Source: Prorocentrum cordatum
Taxonomy: Eukaryota > Sar > Dinophyceae > Prorocentrales > Prorocentraceae
Direction: 5' to 3'
Assembly (NCBI GenBank): GCA_963575745.1
Contig: CAUYUJ010008558.1
Span: 25,001 to 89,000 of the forward strand
DNA: 64,000 nucleotides
Positions 20,468 through 31,810 of this stretch are shown here, in pieces; position 1 is the first letter of the stretch; each line of letters begins with the position of its first letter. Both the position numbers and the translations under genes were made by a program. The notes under the pieces were generated by a model. The model saw only the letters and a list, made by a program, of their open reading frames with translations. It was not told the DNA's origin and did not search any database.

Positions 20468-21483
20468 ATGGCAACATCCGCGCAAGACAACCGCGACGCA
20501 CGTCACCAGGAGCGGCCTCTGCAGCAGCCTCAACAGACACGTCGCGTATCTCCTGTGCGCGCACCATCGCCGACGCCACCAATCCCGTCACTTAATATAT
20601 CACATCATTCTCTTGGTGGCACCACCCAGATCCAGGAGTCAGACACTGCGCGTGCCCCCCAACTGCCGCGCGCTACTCAGTTACAGGACTGGCGACAGAT
20701 GGTCAGGGGCAATTTTGGCAGCGCCTCCGGGCGACCTGCCATGACATGCGCACTTCATTGTGTTGCCGAACAACCTGTTTCTACATTCGAGGACCTACAA
20801 GACAGTGGCGACTGTGAGAGCGCCGGTTGCATGCTTGCCTCTGAACTTTCGGCTCCTCTCAAAACTGAGCTCCGACGCAGAGTGAGGAACCTCGAAGCTC
20901 GGAGGCGCGAAGCCGGCCGCGCGGTGAAAGGTAGACAGATCTGTTGGACCACACTGCAATCCTACAAGGTCACTGACGTCGACGACGCGACGCACGCTTT
21001 TGAACGTCTACATTTTATTCGCGCGCGGGGCAACGATCTTTAACGGTTTATTGTGGACCGGGGCAGTTTTTATTCTTGGCATGCCGTGATCCACTGGGCG
21101 CGAAGATACTCGAGTCATTGCTCCAAGCTCAGATCCGCAGCCGTCCGTGGACGACGCAAGACATGCGCGACTACAACGAGATGAAGTCGAATGACCCCTA
21201 TCGCACCAACGAGTGGTTTTTGGCCAACGTCGAAAGCACCGACTCGAACGCATACGGCGCGACCTCAGGAACGAGACGACTCTTCGCGAATTGGTCGCGC
21301 GCGCAGCATGCGGGGCAGGTCGCTGCAACATCGGCGAACGATGCTAACTGCTACGTGCTGGCTCTGGCAACCGCGACCGCGACCTCGCGGGCGCGCGGCG
21401 CAGGCCGACGCGGACGCCCGCGAGCAGCGATCTCCCAAAGAGCGAGGCGCACGACGGCCGCCCACGGACGGAGGTGCCAATAA
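20468..21483 (+). pseudogene. gag: Gag capsid-like segment of the copia-like relic
   Basis: The ATG frame at 20468-21043 contains a Pro/Gln-rich stretch, then LSAPLKTELRRRVRNLEA and YKVTDVDDATHAFERLHFI, ending at a stop after RARGNDL. The capsid-like sequence resumes in another frame at 21076: LGAKILESLLQAQIRSRPWT, TQDMRDYNEMKSNDPYRTNE and WFLANVES. The pattern of bring-together helices (ILESLLxxQI, then Y..M....P..S/T) is that of dinoflagellate copia gag proteins as I know them. One stop and one frameshift near 21050-21075 break it. Confidence 0.55.
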
Positions 21484-22648
21484 CTTCTGTTTCTCCTTCG
21501 CAAAACACGGCACCTGCCCGCGACAAGACCAGCGCAGATGGCCTCATCGCAAAATTCAGTTTCTTCGCCGACCCAGGCAACACTGCAGGCAAGGCAGCGA
21601 CTGCCGCTGCGCCCGCATCGCGTCTGACTCCGAGACCCCCGAGAGGAGCCCTAGCCGCGCCTGCAGTCAGGGCAGCCGCGACGGGGCGCCCTCCCCCGGA
21701 CGTGCGCAGGGCAATCGACACTCCTCGCGCGGGGGGGGGCCAGGGCCCGCGGAGTCCGGGGGGCCGCGGGTGGATTTCTCAGGTTGCGATGGATTTGCGA
21801 TGGAAGCCGCAGCGCCCGCAACTGCCCCGCCCCCCCTCGCGGGGCGGCAGCCGCGGACGCTGTTGAGGACGTTCGCGCGGCGATGGCAGCGGCGGCAGCG
21901 AACGGGCGCCTTCGACAGGGACCGACCCCCTGCAGCGACGCGATGCGTTGGGCGGTGAGACCGAGCGCGCGCGATCCGCGAACAGACTGTGGTCATCGCA
22001 GACCGACGACCGCGGCGCCAACGTTTCGATCTCGACAACATTGACGTCATCTCCTACCCTGTGCCCCAGCGGCAACTGGCCAAATTGCGCGCCTTGGCCA
22101 ACGAGGGCGACCCCGTTGTCGCGCCCGACCCGCTGCCGGACAGGCGGCTGCAGGACGGCGCCGCGGCGCTTCGCGCCTGCCAGCTCGAGGCGCAGAATTG
22201 GCGCGTTGGCCTTGCCACCCCAACCAGACTTACCGCGGCGCCAGCCCTGCCGCCCGACGGCGGCCCGGCGTCGGCGACAACGCCCGCGACCGCGTCTACC
22301 GCGGCGACGCGGTCCACTGCGGCGTTGTCACGGACGCGGATATCGGGCAGTGGCTCCGCTGGCCACACCCAGGACAAGGCCGACCTCGCACAACAGAAAA
22401 CGACTGACGTCCACTTGGGGCGCGACCACGTCCTGGAAACAGCTGGCGGCGACAGGGTCGCCAACAAGCACATCCACCTTAAGCTGCCGCGCATTGGATT
22501 AGCCAGCTCAGCCCCTGCGCTGCATGACTGCCCATCGGTACTATCTATGGGGCAATTGTTGCCAGACGACGGCTTCCGACAAATCTGGGATCCTCAATTG
22601 GTTACTCACTACAGGACCCACGCGGTCAATGGTGCAGGGTTATTGTAA
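21478..22648 (+). pseudogene. pol (PR): Zinc-finger remnant and protease-region block of the copia-like relic
   Basis: Right after gag comes NFCFSFAKHGTCPRQDQRRW-PH, spaced like a CCCH finger (C-x8-C-x5-C-x3-H) but with the third Cys replaced by Arg. After a low-complexity Pro/Arg stretch, the frame at 21989-22648 ends with HVLETAGGDRVANKHIHLKL, then PALHDCPSVLSMGQL and DDGFRQIWDP. That is the ADK...L.IP...CP.VLS.G...GF..W block found near the retropepsin of dinoflagellate copia polyproteins. I cannot locate the catalytic D-S/T-G triad, so the protease is incomplete. Confidence 0.5.
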
Positions 22649-22806
22649 ATGCCCGCATCCCAGAGCTCGACTTCAACAATATTGAACGGATTTCGCCGCC
22701 TCAGTTGCGCGCCGCGCCGCCAGCGTCGCGACGTTCGCGGCGCGCGCGGCAGAATGGACACGATGTGTCGAATATTTTATTGTGTGCATGTTGCGTGGAT
22801 TATGCC

Positions 22807-23046
22807 ATTGCGCCGGTGGGCACGCCCGCGTCTGCGCCCCTTGTGAGCGACGCGACGCGATGTGCTCCTGCGCTGGTGGACACGCCCGCGCCCGCGCCAC
22901 CTGTGCGCGATCTGACGTTTTGTGCCTTGGCGCCGGCGGGCGCGCCCGCGTCCACGCCCCGCGTGAGTGACCTGGCGCCTTGCGCCCCTGCGCCGGTGGA
23001 CGCGCCCGCGTCTGCGCCGCCAGCGCGCGACGCGACGCTGCCCGGC
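22807..23046 (+). repeat. Four 60-bp tandem repeats encoding 20-residue units
   Basis: About four tandem 60-bp units (GCGCCGGTGGGCACGCCCGC and onward) translate to APVGTPASAPLVSDATRC-like units in the frame continuing from the protease block. The unit length is a multiple of three and the frame stays open to 23223, so the expansion happened in coding sequence. Confidence 0.8.
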
Positions 23047-23435
23047 CGACTTCGGCCGCCCTCGGACCCCGTGTTTCACGTCTCTCACAGCCCGAAGGCC
23101 GAGAAGACAACGGATACCGCTAGGACTTCCATGCCTGTCGCTGCTGTCGCCTGCCCTCGTTCTCCCTCTCTCGGCCCCTCCGTCCGCTTGCGTGCGCGTG
23201 TTGTCAAAGATCTCGCACCATAGCTCATGGGGCTCGAATCGTCTGAGACTCTGTGCATTGCGAAATTTGTGGGGCGGCTCGATTGCGCCCGATGTGCCGC
23301 TTCAGGGATATCTTCAGTCAACATTCCCGTCGTGGCAGGATCGGCCGGGCGACAGTCCCACGCCGGCGCGGCAACCTGGCGCATCTATCTCCACGGGTGA
23401 CGCCAATCATCCTCCGCGCCCACCTGCCGTGACCG

Positions 23436-24404
23436 ATGCCGAGGGGCCCTGTGAGTCTCAAGGGCCCAAATCTGACCCAGGAAGCTCCGCGTGTGCTGCC
23501 GCCCGCCCCCGCTCAGGAACAAATCGTCGAAGTGCTCCGTGCTGATAGCGATGATGCCCTGCGGGGCGATGAGAGGGCCGCGAAGCAGACGGCCCTTGTG
23601 GAGCAGACCAAGCAGATCATGGCCGAGCATCCTGGCACTGCCTCAGCACGCCAATCTCGCGGAGACATTGCGATGGGCGGTCTCCCCGATCAGATGGCCG
23701 GTAGGGGATGCGAATCTCTGTCCGCCGATCTGGCCACCGATAACGCTCGCGCGATCCCTGATCAGGCCCTCCACGATCTCGGTCGCGAGTTGAGCGCCGG
23801 TGGAAACGCCCGCGAGCGGATTGAGGCACTGGCCCAGGCAGGAGCACTCGAAATTCAGACGGACACAATAGCTTGCACCGGCCTTCTTGCCAATTTCGAT
23901 GAGCATGTCTGCAAGATGCGTGCGAACGCTCTCCAGATGGGCGAGGCGGGTCAGGCAGGGCCGCGCGACCTCGGCGCAGCTCAGCGCGAGGCATCGCACT
24001 GCTGCGACTACTGCGGGGGGCAAAGCCTTCGGCAACGGGAATGTTCCGGTCACCGACCCCCGCACTGCCCCTTTGCCCTCTCCTCCACCGCCGCGTTGCA
24101 ATGGGCCTGCCATGGGCGCGGCCCCCCATGCGGGCGCGGCGTCTTCCGGCGGCCCTGCTCCGGGCCGTGCAGACTGGGGCGGTGGGGCTTCAACAGCTGC
24201 CGCGCCGATCGCCGCGGGGGCGCGGAGGCCGATTGCGCCGCCGCGCCCGCTGGAAGGCTCGCAGCTTATGACCAGCAATCGCGATCGGAGCGGCGCCCGC
24301 AGGGCGCTCCCAGAGGCGCGGCGGCGCTACGACCTCGAGCGCTATCGCGACAACACATGCCGCGACTGGTCGTGGTAGCTGAGCAACTGGACCTAGATCG
24401 ATGA
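23436..24404 (+). CDS. Unidentified ORF in the 3' part of the copia-like relic
   Basis: ATG-initiated frame of about 322 codons. The first 190 residues look protein-like: Ala/Glu/Arg/Gln-rich and helical, with EQIVEVLRADSDDALRGDER and LSADLATDNARAIPDQALHD. They include CCDYCGGQ and HCPF Cys/His patches near residue 190. Beyond that the sequence turns Arg/Cys/Gly-rich and probably leaves the real frame; another frame is Pro/Gly-rich there. I recognise no family. It may be a spacer or extra module of the element or an unrelated gene piece. Confidence 0.35.
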   Translation: MPRGPVSLKGPNLTQEAPRVLPPAPAQEQIVEVLRADSDDALRGDERAAKQTALVEQTKQIMAEHPGTASARQSRGDIAMGGLPDQMAGRGCESLSADLATDNARAIPDQALHDLGRELSAGGNARERIEALAQAGALEIQTDTIACTGLLANFDEHVCKMRANALQMGEAGQAGPRDLGAAQREASHCCDYCGGQSLRQRECSGHRPPHCPFALSSTAALQWACHGRGPPCGRGVFRRPCSGPCRLGRWGFNSCRADRRGGAEADCAAAPAGRLAAYDQQSRSERRPQGAPRGAAALRPRALSRQHMPRLVVVAEQLDLDR

Positions 24405-25433
24405 GAACAAGTGTGAACATATTTAGGTTGATGATATTGCTACTTGCGCGGTTGGACAATGCGACAATCGTAGCAATCGTATTTGGGACCCCGCATAGTG
24501 TGACCAAAATATGTGTCGTTGATTGATTTGCTGTTGCTATGAATTCTTTACGTATATGTTGGTAGTCGTCTCGCATTGTTATCTCGACTTCCATATGGCA
24601 GCATATCGTTACCTATGTTTCGGCATTGTGGGCATAAACGTACCCTGGCAGGTCGCCCGCCGCTCGCGCATGACACTTTGGGCGACAGCAAGGGCATGAA
24701 CGCACCCAGGTAGGTCGACCGTCGCAAATATATACAAGTCATGGGTTGTCGGACACACAGAGTACGACATGTGCAAAGCATGATTCTTATGACTCTTCTT
24801 TGGGTCCCCCTTTTCACCGCATTTTCTGATGGCAATCGCATCATTTGGGGGCCTGGACTGCCTCGCGCACGACGTCATAGCATTGTTTATTTGATCCGTT
24901 GTCGTAGCAATTTTGCCCCAAGACCAATTTGGCTTGGGGCCTGGAGTGCCCCGTGGATGATTATTCTTTCAGCATGCTTCAGACAATTGTCGTCGCAACT
25001 TTGATCACAATACCCTTGAGTTCAGAGCTTTTGGTTGCTATGCGCCCGCACAATTTGAATTCTTTTGCACGCGATGTATTGCTTGCCGGTGGAAACGTCC
25101 GCGTCTGTATCTTCGACGCGGCATCGCTTTCCAATTCTTCCATCCCTTGTTCCCCCAAGTTCGTCACCCGTGCAGACGGGGGGTGTCCAGGTGTGCCAGG
25201 GGGTTTTTTGGGGGCGCACCCTGGGCCCGGTAAAGGCGGGTAGACTCCCCCAAGCACCCTGTGCGACGTGGTTGGTACCCTTTTTCTCTCACCTAGCTGG
25301 GACGGCCTCGCTTGGACGCCGCATGGGGACGCAATGAAGAGTCGAGTGGACTTCGCACCTTTGATCTAGAGCCCCGCCTTTGCTTCCCGTGGGCCCGAGG
25401 CCCACGTGGAGCGGGCGAGATTCGGGACGGTGC

Positions 25434-25437
<4 letters not shown>
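24405..25437. other. No supported gene; two diverged 60-bp units
   Basis: Non-coding-looking DNA. A 60-bp-spaced duplication is visible at about 24629 and 24689 (GGGCATAAACGTACCCTGGC versus GGGCATGAACGCACCCAGGT). Confidence 0.5.
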
Positions 25438-25471
<34 letters not shown>

Positions 25472-25536
25472 GTGTGTGTGTGTGCGTGTGCGTGTGCGTG
25501 TGCGTGTGCGTGTGTGTGTGTGTGCGCGCGCGTGTG
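25438..25536. repeat. (GT)n dinucleotide tract
   Basis: Almost pure GT with GCGT interruptions, directly preceding the right copy of the 200-bp direct repeat. Confidence 0.95.
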
Positions 25537-25537
25537 T

Positions 25538-25734
25538 GAAGTTCGTTCACGTCATCATTATATCCATATCTACAGTTTCCGTTTCGGCCCTGGTACTGGA
25601 AACAGGTACAGGGCCGCCTGCCCGCGGCGCATGGGACATGGGATCGCTACCATCCCCCTTTACCTTCCTCTACCTGCGGGGAACCTTGTAGGTTCGACTC
25701 TTCGGTCGTCAACGTACACGCGCAGGCGGCAGCC
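25538..25734 (+). repeat. Right ~200-bp direct repeat (LTR candidate)
   Basis: Second copy of the repeat at 18547-18752, starting GAAGTTCGTTCA and ending at GGCAGCC. Confidence 0.75.
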
Positions 25735-27601
25735 TAGAAGACACGCGCAGCAGCGCCATACCTCATACCACACTGTATAATCGTGAGGCGTGCAGTGTTC
25801 TTTCCCGGCCCGCTGGCAGCACCGCCGTCCAGCCGCTGATGCTGTCCATGACTTGTGGTTGTCCATCACCTGTGGCTGCGAAGGCGCAGATCTCCAAACA
25901 GATACTGATCATTCTTTTTTCATCCCCTTGCTCTTCGTCTCAACCTAGTCCGGAGATGCGGAACGGAACATCACATTCGCGATCCTGGTTTCGATGTGCG
26001 TTTTGGATGAGGACGATCATATAGTTGCAATACCCAAAATCACACGAGGGAGGAAACTACAACGGAAAAAAGGAGGTGCAGGAGTAGGAGGAGGCGGAGG
26101 AGGAGGAGGAGGAAGGGGAAAATAAATACGAAACGAAAAAGGCAGAGGAGGATGAGGAGACGGGGGAGGAAGAGGAACAATAGCATGCGCGCCAAACCGC
26201 CAATGTGGAATGTTTTGTTGGGTAAGTATGCCCCTTTTTCCCTTCCTCGGTTGAGCCAAGGCCGACTCCGTCAAGCCCGACGTCTGGCTGGGTTGCATGT
26301 TCGTGCGAACGCTGGTGCAGGGTGGCGACCGCGCAAGCGCCGACAAGGCGGACGTTTTTTTTGCCGACTTCGGACATGGGGACGGTTGCTTTTCTTGTTT
26401 GTCCCGCCCTGGCGGGGGCACGCTGGCCAGCTTGTGCGTGCGGTTTGTGTGGCATTTGTCAGGCTCCCGTCTCGTGCCGTGCCGACATGTTGCGATTTTG
26501 CCGTTGGCGACCTATCCTCTAGCCGACTTGCCGAGCGACCGACCCCGTGCGACAACAATTGCCCTCGCCTCACGCCGCCGTCCGCAGTCCTTTCGACTCT
26601 CGACCGGGATGGCACTGCAGGCCCTCAAGAGGCCAGCCGGACCTGGCCGAAAGGTCGTGGCAGACGACCGCCAGAGACCCGAGGCAGCTTAGAAGTTCTA
26701 CCCGCGAGGAGGGGCGCGCAGCCGAGCCGAGCTGCCTTTTTGCTCTGCCCCGTGGGACCTGCGCGCCCGGGCCTAACGCCAAGAGGTCGTTGAGGCCCGC
26801 CCGCCCTTCTCGCCAGGTGGTCGCGTACATGCGGGACCGCCACGTCGAGCCCGACCAGAGGGTGCTGGCCGAGCTCGCCGGCCGGCCGCCGCGAAAAGTG
26901 GCCTCTGCCAGGGCCGCGCCCGCGCGTCGCGCGAGCTGTTCGCCGCACGCGCGAGCGCGCGCCGCTCCGACGGACTCTGCTCGTGGGGACCCGTGAAAGG
27001 GGCGTGCGCGGGGGGGGGGCTGGTCGCGACAGGCCGGGAGTCTGCCAGGCGGGGGGGAGGATCAGCGTTGGCGGGGGAGGTGTGCCCCACTCGTCTTCGC
27101 GTTCGCTTGTTCGTTGGCCCGTCGATGCCAGAAGCGGCCTGACAGACCTGCCAGGATCGCTTCCGAGAGGGGTCTGGGCACCGAGTCTGGAGGCGTGTGT
27201 GAAATTACCAGAGTGCCGCCAAGCCGGTTGGGGCTCAAGAGGATGCCTGTTTGGCCGCCCCCATGGCCGCCTATTGAACAATTTCCAGACCGTGCCCGCT
27301 GTGTTTTATGGCCCGTTATATGTTAAAAGAGCCGTCAGGTTGTGTTGATATGTTTCAGCGCCTATCGCTTATGTGTACTTTGTTGCCTGATGTAACTGAC
27401 CATTGAGGTTACAACCTCATGCACTGTTCAATGTTTCCGCTCCTGTACCCATTCGGGAGATGGGCGGACAATCATAAGTGGACAGGGATCGACATAATCA
27501 GATTTTGAAAAGGCCGACTCGCCAACGTCTGTCGAGATTGCGCCCCCAGCCAACTGCGCGGCATTCACGAGTGCGAGTACTTACCGAGTCGGGCGATGCC
27601 A

Positions 27602-27602
<1 letters not shown>
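25735..27602. other. Gene-poor; weak PPR-like remnant only
   Basis: A GGA/GA-rich patch lies at 26045-26170. Around 26810-26880 the plus strand reads VVAYMRDRHVEPDQRVLAEL after CTTCTCGCCAG, a possible splice acceptor. This is PPR-like in pattern but far too short to call. Other frames are shadows of GC-rich sequence. Confidence 0.35.
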
Positions 27603-27646
<44 letters not shown>

Positions 27647-27647
27647 T
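27603..27647 (+). repeat. (GTC)n tract
   Basis: About 15 nearly perfect GTC units. Confidence 0.93.
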
Positions 27648-28379
27648 CGAACGAGTCACGAGTGAGGTTTATGTTCCGTCATACAGCTCATGGGTGGAAG
27701 AAGGAGAGGCAGCTGCTGCTGCCACTGCCTACCCACGGGCGGCGATGGCGTATCTCCACAGGCTGTTCGTACTGATTCCCGGGCGCCTGTCTTCACAGAC
27801 TTGTCACAAGCGACAAAACGCGACCTGGAGGGATCCGGAACGGACCTCGCGTTCGAGGGATCAAGAATTTAGATTCTCTGATTCGGTGGACGGGGTGACG
27901 GGATGCCAGACAGAGGCTGGTGACAACTAGCGGAAGCAAAACGAGGGCGGCTCCGAAGTCGCAAGCCAGAGAAGGACCAGTGGCAGCCGTCGGAAGCGAA
28001 CGTCTCCGTCTCCAAAGTTTCCCCCGAGCGGTCCACCTGGAGCAAGAACCGTACCGTGACAAGCGGCTCCAGCAGCGTCGGCGACGTTCAAGGAGTTTGT
28101 ATTGCAGATGCGGAGTTATTCTGAGTCAAAGTGACTGCCACGTCCTCGGCTTTTGAGTTTGTATCGAAGACGCCTACGGCGAATCACCGCCACCCCCTGC
28201 CCTTGGGGAAGCGCCTATGTGTCCGACAGCTGGGCTAGAGCTTGGCCGAGCTATCGGACCATGTGTTCCCCGAGTCGGTTTGGAAAGGTTTCGGGGAACG
28301 CGGGGGGGAGGAAGGGGAGGAGGAGGAGAAGGAGGAACAAGGAGAAAGGGAGGATGCCTCTTCGGAGCCTCTTGAGGCA

Positions 28380-30050
28380 CTCTTGGCCTCGATTGGGCCA
28401 TCTTGGGGCCGTCTTGGAGACCATGTTGGGGCTATCTTGGGCTCTCATGAGGCCTCTTGAGGGCCTCATAGGGCCATTTTGGGGCTTCTCGGGGGCTTCT
28501 TTGGCCGTCTTATGGCGTTCCCGGCCCGTCTGACGCCGTCGGGAGCTGTCTTGGGGGCCTCTCTGAACCGACTTGGGGCTCTCTTGGGGCGCTTCGGGTC
28601 CGTCTTGGAGGCCAGCTTGGCCGTCTTGGAGGCCTCTTGGCCCGTCTTGGGGCCCTCTTGGGGCCTGGGCTTCTTGGGTCGTCATGGGGCCATATTGGAG
28701 GCCTCATGAGCGATTTTGGGGCGATGTTGGGGGCCTCTTGGGCCGTCTTGAGGTCTTCGGAAAGCCAAAAAGAAGCAAATGCCAAAATCCTTCAAAAAAC
28801 GCAGGAAAACCAATGATTTTGGCCTCATCGGGCTCTCCTTGAGGACCTCATGGAGGCGTCTTAGGGGGCTCTTGGGGGCCTCTTGGGCCGTCTTGAACCA
28901 TCTTGAGGCTATCTTAGGCCGTCTTGGAGGCATCTTGGGCCATCTTGGAGGCATCTTGGGACCATCTGAGCCGTCTTGGAGGCCATGTTGGCCGTCTTGG
29001 AGGCCATCTTGGGCCGTCTTGGAGCCGTCTGGAGCAGGAAAAACCTTTGGTAACCACCTCTGGGCAAGCTGGAAGATCTTTCCGGGTGGCCGACGGGACG
29101 GGCCGAAGCCCCAGGGAGAGTTCTTGGGGAAAAAAAACCAAAACCAAAACCGAAAGGGTCTAGCATACCGGGCACCCCTGTGGCAAGACCACAGGGGGCG
29201 GCGTATAACGGAAAGAGCGAGGTACGAGTGATGACGTGGTGTTTGGGCGAAGCCCTCTAGGGAGGGGTCCAGGGGAGGGGGGAGGGCCGGAAGGATGAGT
29301 GTCAATGGCCGCTCGGGGCGTCTTGGAGGCCTCTTGGGCGCTTCTTGGGCCGTCTTGGGCGCTCAAGACGGTCCAAGAGGGGTCCAAGACGGCCCAAGAT
29401 ACCTCCAAGATTGCCCAAGAGCGCTCCAAGAGAGCCCAAGACCGCCCAAGACGGCCCAAGAGGCCTCCAAGACGCCCCAGGAGGCGCGCAAGGGGCGCCC
29501 CAAGAGGGCCCCAAGATGCCCAAAACGGTAATGTTCGAATGAAAACGTGCATTTTGAGCATACGCAGCTTTTCGGCCTCCACGGCGTCGACGACGGCCCA
29601 AGAGGCCCCAAAACCGCCCCAGGACGGACCGAAAAGTTTCTAGCTTTTCGCCCCAAGAAGCTCCCAGGAGGCCCCAAGAGGCCCCCAAGAGGCCCTCCAA
29701 GAGGCCCCAGGAGGCCCCAATCATTGATTTCCCATATGGAAACATACATTTCTAGCATATACGGCTTTTCGGCTTTCTGGGCGTTGACGACGGCCCAAGA
29801 GGCCCCCAAAACCGCAACAAGACAGCCCAAGAGGCTCCCAAGAGGCCACCAAACAGCCCGAGAATGCCCCAAGGCGGCCCAAGAGGCGCACAAGACGGCC
29901 CAAGAGGGCCCCAAGACGGCCCCAAGAGGGGGACCACGAACCGAAAAGTCTAGCCTTTCGCCCCAAGAAGCTCCCAGGAGGCCCCAAGAACCCCCCAAGA
30001 AACCCCAAGAAGCCCCCAAGAGGCCCCCAAGAGGCCGTTTGGGGGTTTCA
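28380..30050. repeat. CTTGGGCC-type dispersed repeat field with orientation switch
   Basis: Many copies of units such as GGCCGTCTTGGAGGCCTCTT, loosely 20-30 bp apart. From 28380 to about 29365 they read CTTGG/TCTTGG on the plus strand. From about 29365 to 30050 the complement (CCAAGACGGCCCAAGAGG) is on the plus strand. A non-repeat segment (29030-29300) interrupts the first half. Similar units recur at 45090-45290, 58790-59000 and 62950-63000. Long Pro/Arg/Trp frames here are artefacts. Confidence 0.82.
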
Positions 30051-30429
30051 AGGGTTTTCTCGCGGGCATCGCGGGCCGTCGTGGAGCGATATGTTGTGTC
30101 GTTTGGGGGCCTTCCGTACATAAGTTGCCGATGCAACGCCACATGGAGCCGAACAGCGTTCGAAAAGGGAACAGGGAGGGAGCGTATTCTGACCCGGGAT
30201 TCCCCACATCGGGGAATTGATAAAATGGAAGGGGCTCCCCGACGAGTCAAATGCGACGTTTGTCCTTTTCCCTCTGGCTGGCGCGGTCGAGGAGGAAGGC
30301 GCAGTGAAAGGGGGAGCTGGCGCGCTGGAGGCGAAGGGGTTCCAGGTGCAAAGGGGGCCTGGTGCCTTTTGTGCGTGTGCCTTAAGATAAGGAAGCCGGT
30401 TCGAAACTATCCCTGCGCCTACCCCTCTC

Positions 30430-30490
30430 TCCTTTTTTGTTTCTCTCTCTCTCTCTCTCTTTCTCTCTCTCATTCTCTCTCTTCTTCTTG
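30430..30490. repeat. (TC)n tract
   Basis: TC-rich dinucleotide tract with a few interruptions, immediately before the 27-bp minisatellite. Confidence 0.9.
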
Positions 30491-30504
30491 AAAGCCCCCG
30501 CCTT

Positions 30505-31810
30505 TGAAAGAGGGGTTCCTATTGAAAGCCTCTGCAAAATTGTTCCTATTGAAAGCCTTGGCACAAGGATTCCTATTGAAAGCCTCTGCAGGGGGATTCC
30601 GATTGAAAGCCTCCGCAAAAGCATTCCTATTGAAATCCTCTACAACCGGGTTTCTATTGAAAGCTAATACACTAGGGTTACTACTGAAAGCCTTTACAAA
30701 ACGACTCCCATTGAAAGCCTCTACAGATCGATCCCGACTGAAAGCTTCTACAAAAGGGTTCATAGTGAAAGTTTCTACAAAAGGATTCCTATTGAAATCC
30801 TCTACATAAGGATTCCGATTGAAAGCCTATACAAAAGGATTCCTATTGAAAGCCTCTTACACAAGGATTCTTAGAGCCAATGCCAAAGTGTGCATCATGA
30901 AAGCCTATACACAAGGATTCCTATTCATATTGAACGCCGATGCAAAAGGATTAGTATGGAACGTCAATTCACAAGGATTTTGATTGAAGCTTCTACAACA
31001 GGATTCCGATTGAAAGCTTATACAAAGGATTCCTGTTGAAATCCACTACACATGGATTCCTACTGAAAGCCTTTACAGCAGGATTCCCATAGAAATCCTC
31101 TACATGAGGATTCCTATTGAAAGTCTGTACGAAAGGATTCCTACTGAACGACGATGCAAAAGGATTCGCATTGAAAACCAATGCAGAAGTACTCCTATTG
31201 GAAGCCTATACAAAAGGATTCCGATTAAAAGCTTTGACACAAAGGATGTCGATTGAAAACCTTTACAAAAGGTTTCCGATTGAAAACCTAGAAAACAGGG
31301 TTCCGATTGAAAGCACCTACGAAAGGATCCCTAGTGAAAGCCATTACAAAAAGATTCCGATTGACAGCCTTTAGACAAGGATTCCTATTGAAATCTGTTT
31401 CAAAAGGATTCTTATTCAAAGCCAATACAACATGATTCCCAGTGAAAGCATCGACAGCAGGATGCCGATTGAAAGCCAATAGAACAGGATTCGTAGCGAA
31501 AGCCAGCGCAAATGATTCCTGTTGAAAGCCGCTACAAACGGATTCCCATTGAAAGCCGCTACAGCAGGATTCCTAGTGAAAGCCTTTTCAAAAGGATTCT
31601 TATCGAACGCCAATACAAAACTGATTCCGATTGAAAGCCAATGCGAACGGCTGAAAGCATTTTTCAAAAAGATGCCGATAGAAAACCAATAAAAAGGATT
31701 CCGATTGAAAGCCAATACAGCAGGGTTCCCATTGAACGGCTTTACACAAAGGATTTCTATGGAAAACATCTACAAACGGATTCTGCTTGAAAGCCTCTAC
31801 AACCTCCTCC
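30505..31810. repeat. 27-bp minisatellite, about 45-50 diverged units
   Basis: Consensus close to GGATTCCTATTGAAAGCCTC plus TACAAAA, period 27 bp in most units. The period is a multiple of three, so both strands show 9-residue periodic translations: KGFLLKAST on plus and FNRNPFVEA on minus. No single frame stays open across the array because of indels and stops. I treat it as satellite DNA, not a gene. Confidence 0.9.

Larger units (their letters stand above)
18547..25734 (+). mobile_element. Copia-like LTR retrotransposon relic
   Basis: About 200-bp direct repeats at 18547-18752 and 25538-25734 bracket a 7.2-kb region. In order it holds a Pro/Ser-rich and coiled-coil ORF, a gag capsid-like segment, a Cys/His motif, and a protease-region block typical of copia-type polyproteins in dinoflagellates. 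I see no integrase, RT or RNase H, so the pol 3' half is deleted or decayed beyond recognition. No target-site duplication or TG...CA ends could be fixed. Alternatively, the end repeats are two unrelated SINE-like copies, since each contains GGTTCGACTC, close to a tRNA B box. Confidence 0.5.

Noticed and set aside
26152-26996. Overlapping Arg/Pro-rich ORFs
   Set aside because: Several frames are open at once in GC-rich DNA; only a 20-residue PPR-like stretch stood out, which is too little to call a gene.
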